Assembly (NCBI GenBank): GCA_018402085.1
Contig: JAGYJM010000002.1
Span: 2,805,501 to 2,869,500 of the forward strand
Reading direction: 5' to 3'
DNA length: 64,000 bases
Source: Flavobacteriales bacterium
Lineage (GTDB): Bacteria > Bacteroidota > Bacteroidia > Flavobacteriales_D > Sanyastnellaceae
Shown: piece after piece, positions 1-8,853 of the stretch
How the letters are laid out: each line of letters begins with the position of its first letter
Position numbering within the stretch: the stretch's first letter is position 1
Notes under the pieces: generated by a model
Seen by the model: only the letters and a program-made list of their open reading frames with translations
Told to the model about the DNA's origin: nothing
Database searches by the model: none
Program-made: the position numbers and the translations under genes

Positions 1-1274
1 ATTTCCACTATGCAAGACTCATGCACCGTCAAATGCGCTTTGATGAAGCCTTGGGCTGGTACGACCGATACGCCTCTTCCGGTGATCAATCTGTTATCGC
101 TGAAGAGGTACAACGCAATATTGACATTACCCGTCGGGCTAAAGTTGCCGTTGCCAATCCTGCAGATGTCCGCATTTCAAATCTCGGCCCTGTAGTGAAC
201 ACCGAAGCGAAAGAATACGTGCCGCTCGTAACTCCTGACAACAACATCCTCTATTTCACCAGCCGCCGAGATGACAGCACGGCGCAGTTGAAAGACCCGA
301 ACGGCGAGTACTATGAAGACATTTACAAAAGTGTGCGTGATTCGGCCGGATGGAGGATACCTGTCAATATAGGCCAACCTGTGAACAGCGAAACCCACGA
401 TGCGACCGTAAGCATCTCCGCAGATGGTAAAACGATGCTACTCTACCGCACCAACCGCAACCTTACTGGAGGTGATATTTACATCACGAACTACCGTAAA
501 GGAAGCTGGTCAGCACCCACAAAACTTTCGGAAAGCATCAACAGCGACTACCAGGAAGCCTCCGCAACCATCTCTCCTGAGAAAGACATGATCATCTTCA
601 GCAGCAACCGTCCGGGAGGTTACGGAGGAAAAGACCTCTACCGCGTTCGCAAGCTACCTAACGGAGAGTGGAGCCTGCCCCGAAATCTAGGGCCGTCAAT
701 CAACACCTCTTATGACGAAGACGCTCCGCACCTCGATATCGACGGTAAGACGATGTACTTTGCTTCGCAAGGACATAACACGATCGGAGGCTACGACCTT
801 TTCGTAACTGAACAAACCGAACGCGATGTATGGTCAACCCCTATCAACCTGGGCTACCCGGCAAATACGGTAGATGACGACATCTTTTTATCTGTTGACG
901 CAGGTGGACGAAACGGCTACTTCTCAAGCGCCCGTGAAGGAGGCTTCGGTCAGCAGGATCTCTACGGTATTGACTTTATTTACCGAAAAGAGAAGCTGAT
1001 TGTCATCAAGAGTGAAACGCTCGACCTAGGCACGGCCCCGATAGCTGCGAAAATCACCGTGATCGACAAGACAACTCGTGATATACAGGGCATCTACAGA
1101 AGCCATCCTGAAACAGGCCGATTCATTCTGGTACTCAATCCACTCACAGAATACCAACTCATTCTTGAGGCAGAAGGCTTTCAGGCGATGGCTGAAGACC
1201 TTTATTTTCCCTTCCCGAAAACTGAAGAAGAATCTGAATTGAGCCTTGCTCCGTACATACTGCAGAAGAAGTGA
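1..1274 (+). CDS. TPR/PD40 repeat protein, T9SS-associated (5' end cut by window)
   Basis: The frame is open from base 3, so the true N-terminus lies outside the window; the first visible ATG is at 21. The first visible residues look like the end of a TPR helix pair (RLMHRQMRFDEALGWYDRY). A long stretch of PD40/WD40-like beta-propeller repeats follows, with the repeated signatures LYFTSRRD, IIFSSNRPGGYGGKDLY, MYFASQGHNTIGGYDLF and GYFSSAREGGFGQQDLY. The last 80 residues resemble a carboxypeptidase-regulatory-like beta sandwich. Many Bacteroidota relatives (PorE type) end in an OmpA peptidoglycan-binding domain; none is present here. The gene overlaps the next one, a PorP/SprF homolog, by four bases (GTGA), so the two are probably translated together. 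By family association it should be a periplasmic or outer-membrane accessory of T9SS or gliding; that role is inferred. Confidence 0.8.
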   Translation, partial: FHYARLMHRQMRFDEALGWYDRYASSGDQSVIAEEVQRNIDITRRAKVAVANPADVRISNLGPVVNTEAKEYVPLVTPDNNILYFTSRRDDSTAQLKDPNGEYYEDIYKSVRDSAGWRIPVNIGQPVNSETHDATVSISADGKTMLLYRTNRNLTGGDIYITNYRKGSWSAPTKLSESINSDYQEASATISPEKDMIIFSSNRPGGYGGKDLYRVRKLPNGEWSLPRNLGPSINTSYDEDAPHLDIDGKTMYFASQGHNTIGGYDLFVTEQTERDVWSTPINLGYPANTVDDDIFLSVDAGGRNGYFSSAREGGFGQQDLYGIDFIYRKEKLIVIKSETLDLGTAPIAAKITVIDKTTRDIQGIYRSHPETGRFILVLNPLTEYQLILEAEGFQAMAEDLYFPFPKTEEESELSLAPYILQKK

Positions 1275-2305
1275 AGTTCTGGCTCAACATAGCACCCCTT
1301 TACAAGCGGCTCCTCTTCGTGTCTGCTTTTGTTGTGATGGCGTTTTCTGCAGCGGCCCAAGACAGCCAATTCACGCAGTTCTATGCGGCTCCGACTTACC
1401 TCAACCCCGCATTTGCCGGCACAAGCATTCAAAGCCGTCTGAGCGCGAATTACCGCAACCAATGGCCGGCCATCCCCGGCGCATGGGTATCGTACAATTT
1501 TGCATTTGATCATTACGAACCTACCATTAACAGCGGTTTCGGATTGATTGCCACTCATGAACGGGCCGGTGCCGGCGCGTTAAGATCGAATACCGTGGCT
1601 GTGCAGTACGCCTACGAGCTTCGCGTCGCCAGAGAGACCTACTTCAGGCCTGCACTCCAATTCGGCTATAGCAACAGAAACATCAATTTCAGTGACCTCA
1701 CTTTCGGCGATCAGCTTATCCGGAACAATGACCCTTTAACGCTTGAAGAAAACGTCTTTGAACCCATCAACTTCTTTGATATCGCTGCGGGCGGCTTACT
1801 ATACAACCCGAATTACTGGTTGGGGGTATCCGTACATCACCTCAATGAACCAAACGAAAGCTTATATCCCGAAACCCTGTCGCTCGTACCCCGCAAGCTT
1901 TCGATGCATGGCGGTATTCGTGTCACAGCCGGGGGCAACCGTATGTATCGCCGCTCGGGAAAAGAGCTCCTGCTCGCATTCAATTACCGCCAACAAGAAA
2001 ATTTCAGCCAACTTGACCTCGGTGCGTACATTGAACTCGAGCCCATCGTTGTCGGGGTGTGGTACCGCGGCCTGCCCGGACTCAAAAGCAACGGCTATGG
2101 GTATATGAATCATGATGCGATCGCGTTAATGGTTGGTTACGGCACACCCAATTTCCGTATCGGATACAGCTATGACATCACCATTTCACAACTAAGCCTG
2201 GGAGCATCGGCCGGCGCACATGAAATCTCTATCGTATACGAATGGGCCAACAAGCGCAACGCCAAACTCGGCAAGCGCCGCATCGTACCTTGTGCGAAAT
2301 TCTGA
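1271..2305 (+). CDS. PorP/SprF family type IX secretion outer-membrane protein
   Basis: A 344-residue protein starting with GTG inside the stop of the upstream gene. It has an N-terminal signal peptide (hydrophobic core LLFVSAFVVMAFSAAA, cleavage probably before QDSQF). The mature N-terminus QFTQFYAAPTYLNPAFAGT is the hallmark of the PorP/SprF family, and the rest alternates short beta strands as expected for an outer-membrane barrel. PorP/SprF proteins sit in the outer membrane and in several species anchor T9SS cargo or adhesins. Pairing with an upstream PD40 protein is the usual arrangement for paralogs outside the core por cluster. No other T9SS machinery is visible, so which cargo it serves is unknown. 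Confidence 0.9.
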   Translation: MKFWLNIAPLYKRLLFVSAFVVMAFSAAAQDSQFTQFYAAPTYLNPAFAGTSIQSRLSANYRNQWPAIPGAWVSYNFAFDHYEPTINSGFGLIATHERAGAGALRSNTVAVQYAYELRVARETYFRPALQFGYSNRNINFSDLTFGDQLIRNNDPLTLEENVFEPINFFDIAAGGLLYNPNYWLGVSVHHLNEPNESLYPETLSLVPRKLSMHGGIRVTAGGNRMYRRSGKELLLAFNYRQQENFSQLDLGAYIELEPIVVGVWYRGLPGLKSNGYGYMNHDAIALMVGYGTPNFRIGYSYDITISQLSLGASAGAHEISIVYEWANKRNAKLGKRRIVPCAKF

Positions 2306-2321
2306 TGTAACGATGGCAGAC

Positions 2322-2340
2322 CCCGGGCTGTCGGCCCGGG
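2322..2340. repeat. GC-rich hairpin after the PorP/SprF gene
   Basis: CCCGGGC, loop TGTCG, GCCCGGG lies 17 bases after the stop codon. No T-run follows, so this is a stable hairpin but not a classic intrinsic terminator. A second small palindrome, CGCCGCTTTCGCGGCG, lies at 2391-2406; copies of it recur at 16054-16069 and, with one change, inside a gene at 7612-7627. The rest of 2306-2595 holds nothing I recognise apart from the promoter region of the next gene. Confidence 0.6.
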
Positions 2341-2595
2341 AAAACAGTGTGACCAGGAGCTATTTCTTTAACACCGAGCGTGTATCCATCCGCCGCTTTC
2401 GCGGCGAAACCTCATCGCTGATTTAGGCGAAAAGCGCGTAAGCACACTCACAGCACCTTACACACCATCTTCAGCGACTCGATGTCGACCGGAGCCCAAC
2501 CCACAATCTCCGATCATTTGGGTCAACCATTAACAATATGCTCATATCGGTAAACAGTTAAATTTCTGTACTTTACCAACCCAATTCTTACCGGT

Positions 2596-5500
2596 ATGAA
2601 AGCCCTAACCACCCTATTCACCATGGCTCCGGTGCTCTTTGCTTTGCTTGCCCAGGCGCAGCACTATTGCGGATTCGACCCGTTCCTGGAGCACACGCAC
2701 AACCATCCTTCACTTATTGACGAGCGCCACACCACCAACGTCCGGATTCTTGAAAAAATGCACCAGCTGACGCCTGAATCCCGCGCAAATGAATACGCGA
2801 TACCTGTGGTAGTGCATATCATTCACGACGAAGGAGCGGAAAACATCCCGGATGCACAGGTCGAAGAGGCCATAGAGCAATTAAACGATGCTTTCGCGAA
2901 TGAGGGCGACTACTTCAACCCCGACGGTGTGAACATCCCCATTCGTTTCTGCCTGGCCGGCACTGACCCTGATGGCGAACTGACGAACGGCATTGTTCGC
3001 GTGCAAGACCCACTGACCGATATGAACGTGCCCTCAGAAGATCTTGACCTTAAAGATCTCAGCCGCTGGAATCCGGAATTGTACCTCAATATGTGGGTCG
3101 TAAGATCCATCACACGTGACCCTAATAGCCCTGGTGTGGTGGGCTATGCGACATTCCCGACGATGCACGGAAGTGAGAGTGACGGACTCGTCATGGAGGC
3201 ACAGTTCTTCGGCACCACAGATGGCTACAGCACCGTTCATGTGCACGAGGTGGGTCACTATCTCGGGCTTTTCCACACCTTTCAGGATGGCTGCCCGAAC
3301 GACGATTGTGAAACCTCGGGCGACTGGGTTTGCGACACCCCTCCTGACAACCACGTATTTACACAATTCTGCTATGACGGCACCAACAGTTGTGCCACCG
3401 ATGACGATGACCTGAGCGAGAACAACCCTTTTCGCCCCACTGAACTCGGCGGCATGGGTGATCAGGTAGATGAGCAGGATAACTACATGGATTACTCCAA
3501 CCTGATCTGCTTCAACCAGTTTACTCCCCTTCAAGGTGACCGCATGATCGCTGCTTTGCTTTCTGAACGGGCCAGCCTGCTTGAGGGTGATCGCTGCAGC
3601 ACGCCGTGTGATGATCCTTTCACAGTTGATTTCAGCGCAGAAGCGCTGGATGCGTTTGTGGGTGAACCCTTAACCTTCTCTGCGGAAGGTGAGGGTTTCA
3701 GCCTGACCGAGTGGTTCATTGATGGCGAATTCGAGACCTCAGGTAACACCGTTGACCTCAGTTTCGATAACGAAGGAACTTTTGAAGTAGAAGGCGTCGC
3801 ATCCGACAGCGTCCCCGGTTGCGAGCAAAGTGTACTCTTCGAGATCACAGTCACCTGTGAAGCAGTAGCCTTTTTTGAGACGAATGGAAGCCAGTTCCCG
3901 GTGAATACCGAAACAACCTACAACTACTCAGGAACAGGGGCTGCATCGTTTTCATGGTCGGTTAATGGTGCGGTTGAAAGCAGCTCTGAAACCCTAACCT
4001 TTATTTACGACGAAGCAGGTATCTATACGGTTCAACTCACCGTATCCAATAACTTCTGCAGCGACACCTATACCTACTACGTCGCCATCGGAAACTGCCT
4101 TACCGGACGTGAAGCCAATTACTGGTCGTTCAACAATGTACAAGGCAATTTCTATGCGCTCGACTTTAACCAGAGCGGCGAAGACGTGTTGGTGGAAGAA
4201 AATCCCGAACTGCCAGTACCTTTCGGACACAACAAGGGAGCGTTTTGCGATGCCGCAGGTAACCTGCGCTACATTTCCACAGGTGTGAAAGTGTGTGACC
4301 CAACTGGTACCCCGCTTCAAAATGGAGAAGATATAATGTCACACCCCTCTGCCCATTACGGCTCCATTTTCGTGCGTAAACCCGGTAGCGATCACGAGGT
4401 ATACCTGTTCACTTGTGATGCTGAAGAGAACGACTTCGAAGGTGGACTGCGCTACCATCTGATTGACGACAACTTGAATGGCGGACTAGGCGGCGTGGTA
4501 GAAGGGGAGAAAAACATATTTATTGATTTTGTAGGCATCGAAAATGCCGTTGTCATTCGCCATTGTAACCTGGTTGACTTTTGGTTGGTACATTACAACA
4601 CCAATGAAGGCGTTATGAAGGCGCATCTGTTCACTGAAGAAGGTCTCACCGGTGACCCCGTGATTTCTGACATTCCTGATCTCAATGTAGACAACCCGGC
4701 TTACTCCAATCCTTTTGTGGTGAACGGACCGGGCAATATGATTCACCGCCGAAACACCACTTTTTCTTTTGACCCCGCGACAGGAACTGTCGAGACCATC
4801 CACGAAACCAATCAGGAGTTCGCCTACACCTCTGCATGGTCAATCAGCAGCCGCTACATCTATTTCTGGGAAGGCGAGTTCATCCCGAGTATTTACCGTA
4901 TAGATACCCACCTCCCTGTTGACGAATGGACAGATAACATTGAATTGATCTACGAGGCAGACATTACCGAATTCGGACTCGGGATCAACCTTACTCCTAC
5001 CGGTAAAATCTATGTTGAATCGGGCTTCAATGGGTGGGTTGGTGAAATCCCTGATCCTGATGCTCCTTCTGACGAGGTCTCCTACAACCCGAACAGCATA
5101 TTTACAGAAACCTTCATCAATGGCTGGCAGAACAACTACCACGGCTATATATACGGCCCGTCACTCTTTGTTGAGGGTGAAACCGAAATCTGCACCGGAG
5201 GAACCCACATTTACTCCGTATTTCGCTCAGACTGTATCACTGCACCCGTTGACTGGTCAGTAGATGGTGACGCTGCTTTGACCAATCTCTCAAATGGTGA
5301 AATTGAACTGACCTTTGAATCGGCAGGCAACGTATACCTGATCGCTGAAGCCGAGTTGGCATGCGGCAGTATCGTTGACACCTTGATGATCAACGTCAAT
5401 GGCCCGCTGAATCTCGATCTTGGAGAAGACCAGTCACTCTGCGCAGGCGATGAGATCGTACTGAATGCCGGCGACGGATTTGACAGCTACTCCTGGCAAG

Positions 5501-6078
5501 ATGGCTCAAGCGACAGTACCTTCATAGCAAGCACTCCCGGCACTTACACCGTGACGGTGACCTCGGGGCCCTGCAATGCCACCGACTCCTTTACGATTGA
5601 TGACGTCATCAACCCCGTGATCGATCTCGGTCCTGACTTTGAAGTCTGCAACGAGCCCATCACCCTCAACGCGGGTGATGCTTTCACAGACCCGGTCTGG
5701 CAGGATGGCTTTTCAAACCAGACCTACACTGTATTCGACGCAGGCGTCTACTATGTTACTGCTACAACCCCCTGCTTCGCGACAGACTCTGTAACGGTTA
5801 CTGACTGCGGTGATATAATTAACTCGATTGATGAGCTGTCATCTGAAGGCATGGTACTCTGGCCCAACCCGGCTAAAGAAGAAATCAATGTACAGGCACC
5901 TACACCGATTCGCGAAGTAATCGTAACAGATATTCGCGGAAGAGAAGTCATGCGCAAGGTCAATGCGAACCGTCTACAACTGCGGATACCCGTGAACATG
6001 CTCGGAAGTGGCGTTTACACGGTTGAAGTTGTAACCGAAAAAGCGCGCTACCGCGAACGGCTTCGCGTGCAACCCTGA
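2596..6078 (+). CDS. Secreted M43-type (pappalysin-like) metalloprotease with T9SS sorting domain
   Basis: An 1160-residue secreted protein. Residues 1-21 form a signal peptide ending LLAQA. The metzincin zinc motif HEVGHYLGLFH occupies residues 217-227 and the Met-turn YMDYS is at 297-301, as in the M43 (cytophagalysin/pappalysin) family. Two PKD-like domains follow at about 345-505. A middle region (about 512-880, beginning ANYWSFNNVQGNFYALDF) resembles the propeller-like module of large Bacteroidota adhesion proteins. Two Ig-like repeats follow (LDLGEDQSLCAGDEIVLNAG and IDLGPDFEVCNEPITLNAG). The C-terminus is a type A T9SS sorting domain (LWPNPAKEEINV near the start, GVYTVEVVTEKARYRERL near the end). 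It is predicted to be exported through T9SS as a cell-surface or extracellular protease. The substrate is unknown. Confidence 0.9.
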   Translation: MKALTTLFTMAPVLFALLAQAQHYCGFDPFLEHTHNHPSLIDERHTTNVRILEKMHQLTPESRANEYAIPVVVHIIHDEGAENIPDAQVEEAIEQLNDAFANEGDYFNPDGVNIPIRFCLAGTDPDGELTNGIVRVQDPLTDMNVPSEDLDLKDLSRWNPELYLNMWVVRSITRDPNSPGVVGYATFPTMHGSESDGLVMEAQFFGTTDGYSTVHVHEVGHYLGLFHTFQDGCPNDDCETSGDWVCDTPPDNHVFTQFCYDGTNSCATDDDDLSENNPFRPTELGGMGDQVDEQDNYMDYSNLICFNQFTPLQGDRMIAALLSERASLLEGDRCSTPCDDPFTVDFSAEALDAFVGEPLTFSAEGEGFSLTEWFIDGEFETSGNTVDLSFDNEGTFEVEGVASDSVPGCEQSVLFEITVTCEAVAFFETNGSQFPVNTETTYNYSGTGAASFSWSVNGAVESSSETLTFIYDEAGIYTVQLTVSNNFCSDTYTYYVAIGNCLTGREANYWSFNNVQGNFYALDFNQSGEDVLVEENPELPVPFGHNKGAFCDAAGNLRYISTGVKVCDPTGTPLQNGEDIMSHPSAHYGSIFVRKPGSDHEVYLFTCDAEENDFEGGLRYHLIDDNLNGGLGGVVEGEKNIFIDFVGIENAVVIRHCNLVDFWLVHYNTNEGVMKAHLFTEEGLTGDPVISDIPDLNVDNPAYSNPFVVNGPGNMIHRRNTTFSFDPATGTVETIHETNQEFAYTSAWSISSRYIYFWEGEFIPSIYRIDTHLPVDEWTDNIELIYEADITEFGLGINLTPTGKIYVESGFNGWVGEIPDPDAPSDEVSYNPNSIFTETFINGWQNNYHGYIYGPSLFVEGETEICTGGTHIYSVFRSDCITAPVDWSVDGDAALTNLSNGEIELTFESAGNVYLIAEAELACGSIVDTLMINVNGPLNLDLGEDQSLCAGDEIVLNAGDGFDSYSWQDGSSDSTFIASTPGTYTVTVTSGPCNATDSFTIDDVINPVIDLGPDFEVCNEPITLNAGDAFTDPVWQDGFSNQTYTVFDAGVYYVTATTPCFATDSVTVTDCGDIINSIDELSSEGMVLWPNPAKEEINVQAPTPIREVIVTDIRGREVMRKVNANRLQLRIPVNMLGSGVYTVEVVTEKARYRERLRVQP

Positions 6079-6167
6079 CCATACTCATCTGCCTACTCGA
6101 GCCAACGTGTGTGACGAGAGCTTGAACGAGTGATTAGAAATCAGAACATGCCGCACAAAGTGCGTCA

Positions 6168-6728
6168 CTATGGCTGAGATCTCCCGGGATTGTCTCGGAG
6201 GAAGGCTTTCCAGCCAGAATAGCTCTTGCCCAACGCCGGAGTACTGCTTTGGAAATGATGACAAAGTGCTGCCGCAAGTCCGTCAGTCGCATCCAGTTCT
6301 TTGGGAAGGTCATGTGGCGCAATTTTCAGTACACTGCAGAGCATCTTCGCCACTTGTTCTTTGGATGCATTTCCGTTGCCTGTGATCGATTGCTTAATTT
6401 TTCGGGGTGCATATTCGGTTACGGGTATCTGCCGGCTCAACGCGGCTGCCAGCGCCACTCCCTGGGCGCGACCAAGCTTCAACATCGACTGAACGTTTTG
6501 TCCGTAAAACGGTGCCTCCGCAGCCATCTCATCCGGGTGGTACTCATCGATAAGTTGCACGCAACGGTCAAAAATGCGCTGTAATTTCAAGGCATGATCG
6601 CTGATCTTATTTAGCCGGATCACCCCCATAGCAAGCATCTCCGGCTGCTTGCCAACCACCTTCACCAGTCCGTAACCCATAATGCTCGTGCCCGGGTCTA
6701 TGCCCAGAATTATCTTTTCCCGCTCCAA
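6168..6728 (-). CDS. ruvC: Crossover junction endodeoxyribonuclease RuvC
   Basis: RuvC resolves Holliday junctions together with RuvAB during recombination and repair. The RNase H-like fold is marked by [14 protein letters not shown] with the first catalytic Asp, the Glu in [11 protein letters not shown], and the C-terminal acidic motif [34 protein letters not shown] matches the DNA-contacting region. The frame can be extended to a TTG at 6770, but a good -7 box (6750-6757) lies inside that extension. I therefore prefer the TTG at 6728, giving 186 residues beginning [11 protein letters not shown] and close to the family length. The gene is divergent from the flippase-like gene. The longer start would overlap that gene's TTG start by seven bases. 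Confidence 0.93.
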   Translation of the reverse strand: MEREKIILGIDPGTSIMGYGLVKVVGKQPEMLAMGVIRLNKISDHALKLQRIFDRCVQLIDEYHPDEMAAEAPFYGQNVQSMLKLGRAQGVALAAALSRQIPVTEYAPRKIKQSITGNGNASKEQVAKMLCSVLKIAPHDLPKELDATDGLAAALCHHFQSSTPALGKSYSGWKAFLRDNPGRSQP

Positions 6729-6749
6729 TCCGATACTTTTACCTTCTTT

Positions 6750-6757
6750 CAAAGGTA
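6750..6757 (-). promoter_or_regulatory. -7 promoter box upstream of ruvC
   Basis: On the minus strand this reads TACCTTTG, an exact match to the Bacteroidota -7 consensus TAnnTTTG. It lies 21 bases before the preferred ruvC start and within 15 bases of the divergent start at 6764, so the two promoters must interleave. No convincing -33 TTTG is seen at the expected distance. Confidence 0.5.
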
Positions 6758-6763
6758 AACCAA

Positions 6764-7717
6764 TTGACAAGAGGTCGAAATCGCCTGTTCAAACTCTTCC
6801 AGATCGCGGTCATTGCATTTGCAGTGAGCTTTCTGTACGACCGCTTGTCAGCGAGCTGGACATGGGAAGCGTTCCGCTTTCGTGGCGAGGTGCATCTGCT
6901 CTTGCTCGCAATGGCGCTGATGCCTCTGAATTGGTCACTCGAAACAGCCAAGTGGATGCTACTGAGCAAAAAGGCACAGCCGTTGTCATTTACAAAGGCT
7001 GCACGCGCAGTGCTGACCGGTTGTTTTTACGGGCTTTTCACACCGAACAGGGCCGGAGAACTCGCCGGAAGGCTGCACTTCGCCGGGAAGGGGCAAAACA
7101 CCCGTACTTCATACGCCTTCTTCAACGGCAGTGTCGCACAGACCTTGGCTACGCTGCTTGCAGGTAGCGTGGCACTGGCGTTGATCCCTGACTTCATCAC
7201 CGAAGGTGACCGCCACTGGTGGGTGATGCTCAACCCGTTGAAATGGCTTGTATGGATACTGACCGCGGCACTTGTACTCATTTACACCGAACCCGGCTGG
7301 CTGACGTTGCTCAAGGGCGCCTTCCCGCCATCGGGTTTCATTGGCCGTCGGTTGCAGATGTTGCAGGAGAGTAAGCGTTCGTCGCTTTATGTGATCCTGC
7401 TGATCAGTATCCTTCGCTACGCTATATTTTCAATTCAGTTCTTTTTGCTGCTGCTATTGTTCGGTTATGACGGCTCCGCGTTGGAAGCCTTCCTGCGCAT
7501 CGGTATTCTCTACCTTGCCAGCACACTGATCCCAACCGTTGCGCTGGCTGAACTGGGCCTTCGCGAATCGCTGGCTCTGATGCTCTTTCTGCCACCGCTG
7601 ATGTCGCCATCCGCCGCTTTTGCGGCGACCTTTATCTTATGGGTCATTAACCTGTTGCTACCTGCAGTCATCGGAGGCTTCATCTTCGCACAACTGCGCA
7701 ACCTTCAGGAAACATGA
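6764..7717 (+). CDS. Lysylphosphatidylglycerol synthase TM/UPF0104-type membrane protein
   Basis: A 317-residue multi-pass membrane protein with about eight hydrophobic segments. It has the signatures of the UPF0104/LPG-synthase transmembrane family: [12 protein letters not shown] near residue 60, [19 protein letters not shown] near 90, and the C-terminal [12 protein letters not shown] followed by [14 protein letters not shown]. Members of this family without the aminoacyl-transfer domain are thought to be lipid flippase-like. The start is a TTG that overlaps the possible long form of ruvC. It overlaps the following glycosyltransferase by ATGA, so the pair probably acts on the same lipid-linked substrate; the substrate is not known. 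Codons 283-288 encode the palindrome CGCCGCTTTTGCGGCG, which also occurs in intergenic DNA of this genome. Confidence 0.82.
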   Translation: MTRGRNRLFKLFQIAVIAFAVSFLYDRLSASWTWEAFRFRGEVHLLLLAMALMPLNWSLETAKWMLLSKKAQPLSFTKAARAVLTGCFYGLFTPNRAGELAGRLHFAGKGQNTRTSYAFFNGSVAQTLATLLAGSVALALIPDFITEGDRHWWVMLNPLKWLVWILTAALVLIYTEPGWLTLLKGAFPPSGFIGRRLQMLQESKRSSLYVILLISILRYAIFSIQFFLLLLLFGYDGSALEAFLRIGILYLASTLIPTVALAELGLRESLALMLFLPPLMSPSAAFAATFILWVINLLLPAVIGGFIFAQLRNLQET

Positions 7718-8802
7718 TGAATCTTGCCGCCATCGCCGCGATTGTTTTGCAGATTTACGCGCTGATGATGCTGTGGATTTCGCTGCAGACGCTGCGGAGG
7801 CGAAGACCCGTAAAGCCGTCAACAGAACCGCCCACTTTCAGCGTAATTGTGCCCTTTCGCAATGAAGCAGAACACTTGCCCGGGCTTCTTGAACAGGTTG
7901 AAAATAGCGGCGCGAAAGAGTGGATCTTCGTGGATGACGGCAGTAGCGATCAGGGGAGCAGGCTTCTGCAGGTTCCGGCTACAAAGCGCCGGGATGTTAC
8001 GGTGATCCCTGCTGAAGGAAAGGGAAAGAAAGCCGCGCTCGCCACCGGGTCTCGAAGAGCAACAAGCGATGTTATTCTAACCCTGGATGCCGATGTCTTG
8101 CTACCGGACGCCTGGTTCGTATACTTCAGTGACTGCCTCAAAGAGAATCCATCAACCATCTGGCTGTTCCCTCTATTGATCCGTAAACCCCGATCATTCT
8201 TTCAATACTTCGAAGCGCTTGACGTGCTTTCACTTACCGCTGCAACTCAAGCATTTGCAAAAGCGGGGACCCCGGTTATGGCCAATGGTGCCGCCCTCGC
8301 TGTGCGACGTGATTTTTACCTGCGTGCCCTGCCGCGATTGAAAACGGAAGTGGCCTCAGGTGACGATGTATTTCTTGTTCATTACGCAAGCGAGCGTAAA
8401 GAAATTGTTCACATTGCCGATGACCCCGAAGCCCTCGTTGAGGTAGAAGCGCAACCTCGCTTGAGTGACTTTCTGAAGCAACGCATTCGGTGGGGAAGCA
8501 AAGCGAGGCAATACAAAGGACTCCTCGCTCCTTTGGTGGCGTGGCTCGTGCTGCTCACCAACCTGCTGTTTCTGACGTTGTTCATCTTCGCCCTTACCCA
8601 CAGTCACCCACTCCCCTGGGTCTTAATGGGCTTTAAGGTTACCGTAGACATTGTAGCCTTATTCCCGACTGCATTGCGTTTCAAAAAGGCCAAACTCTTG
8701 CTTATGGCCATTCCTGCCGCCATTCTTTACCCGATATACATCGTAGTGACCGGCATTGGAGGTTTCTTTTACCGCCCCGATTGGAAAGGTCGTCCGACTT
8801 GA
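7714..8802 (+). CDS. Glycosyltransferase family 2, membrane-bound
   Basis: A 362-residue protein with one N-terminal membrane segment, a GT-A catalytic domain and three C-terminal membrane segments. The catalytic part shows FSVIVPFRNEAEHLPGLL, the nucleotide-sugar motif WIFVDDGSSDQGS, the DxD-like motif ILTLDADVLLPDAW, the acceptor motif ASGDDVFLVHYA and the QRIRWGSKARQY motif (QxxRW type) of processive family 2 enzymes. The layout resembles lipid- or polysaccharide-building transferases. It is translationally coupled to the upstream flippase-like gene by a four-base overlap. The acceptor and sugar cannot be told from sequence. Confidence 0.88.
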   Translation: MMNLAAIAAIVLQIYALMMLWISLQTLRRRRPVKPSTEPPTFSVIVPFRNEAEHLPGLLEQVENSGAKEWIFVDDGSSDQGSRLLQVPATKRRDVTVIPAEGKGKKAALATGSRRATSDVILTLDADVLLPDAWFVYFSDCLKENPSTIWLFPLLIRKPRSFFQYFEALDVLSLTAATQAFAKAGTPVMANGAALAVRRDFYLRALPRLKTEVASGDDVFLVHYASERKEIVHIADDPEALVEVEAQPRLSDFLKQRIRWGSKARQYKGLLAPLVAWLVLLTNLLFLTLFIFALTHSHPLPWVLMGFKVTVDIVALFPTALRFKKAKLLLMAIPAAILYPIYIVVTGIGGFFYRPDWKGRPT

Positions 8803-8829
8803 TCTTTCCGCAACTTGCTGCTGATTGCA

Positions 8830-8837
8830 TAGCTTTG
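8830..8837 (+). promoter_or_regulatory. -7 promoter box upstream of the ABC permease gene
   Basis: TAGCTTTG matches TAnnTTTG and lies 16 bases before the GTG start at 8854. A weak TTTC lies about 21 bases upstream. It suggests that the permease gene is transcribed separately from the glycosyltransferase. Confidence 0.5.
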
Positions 8838-8853
8838 AACCTTCAAATAGACC

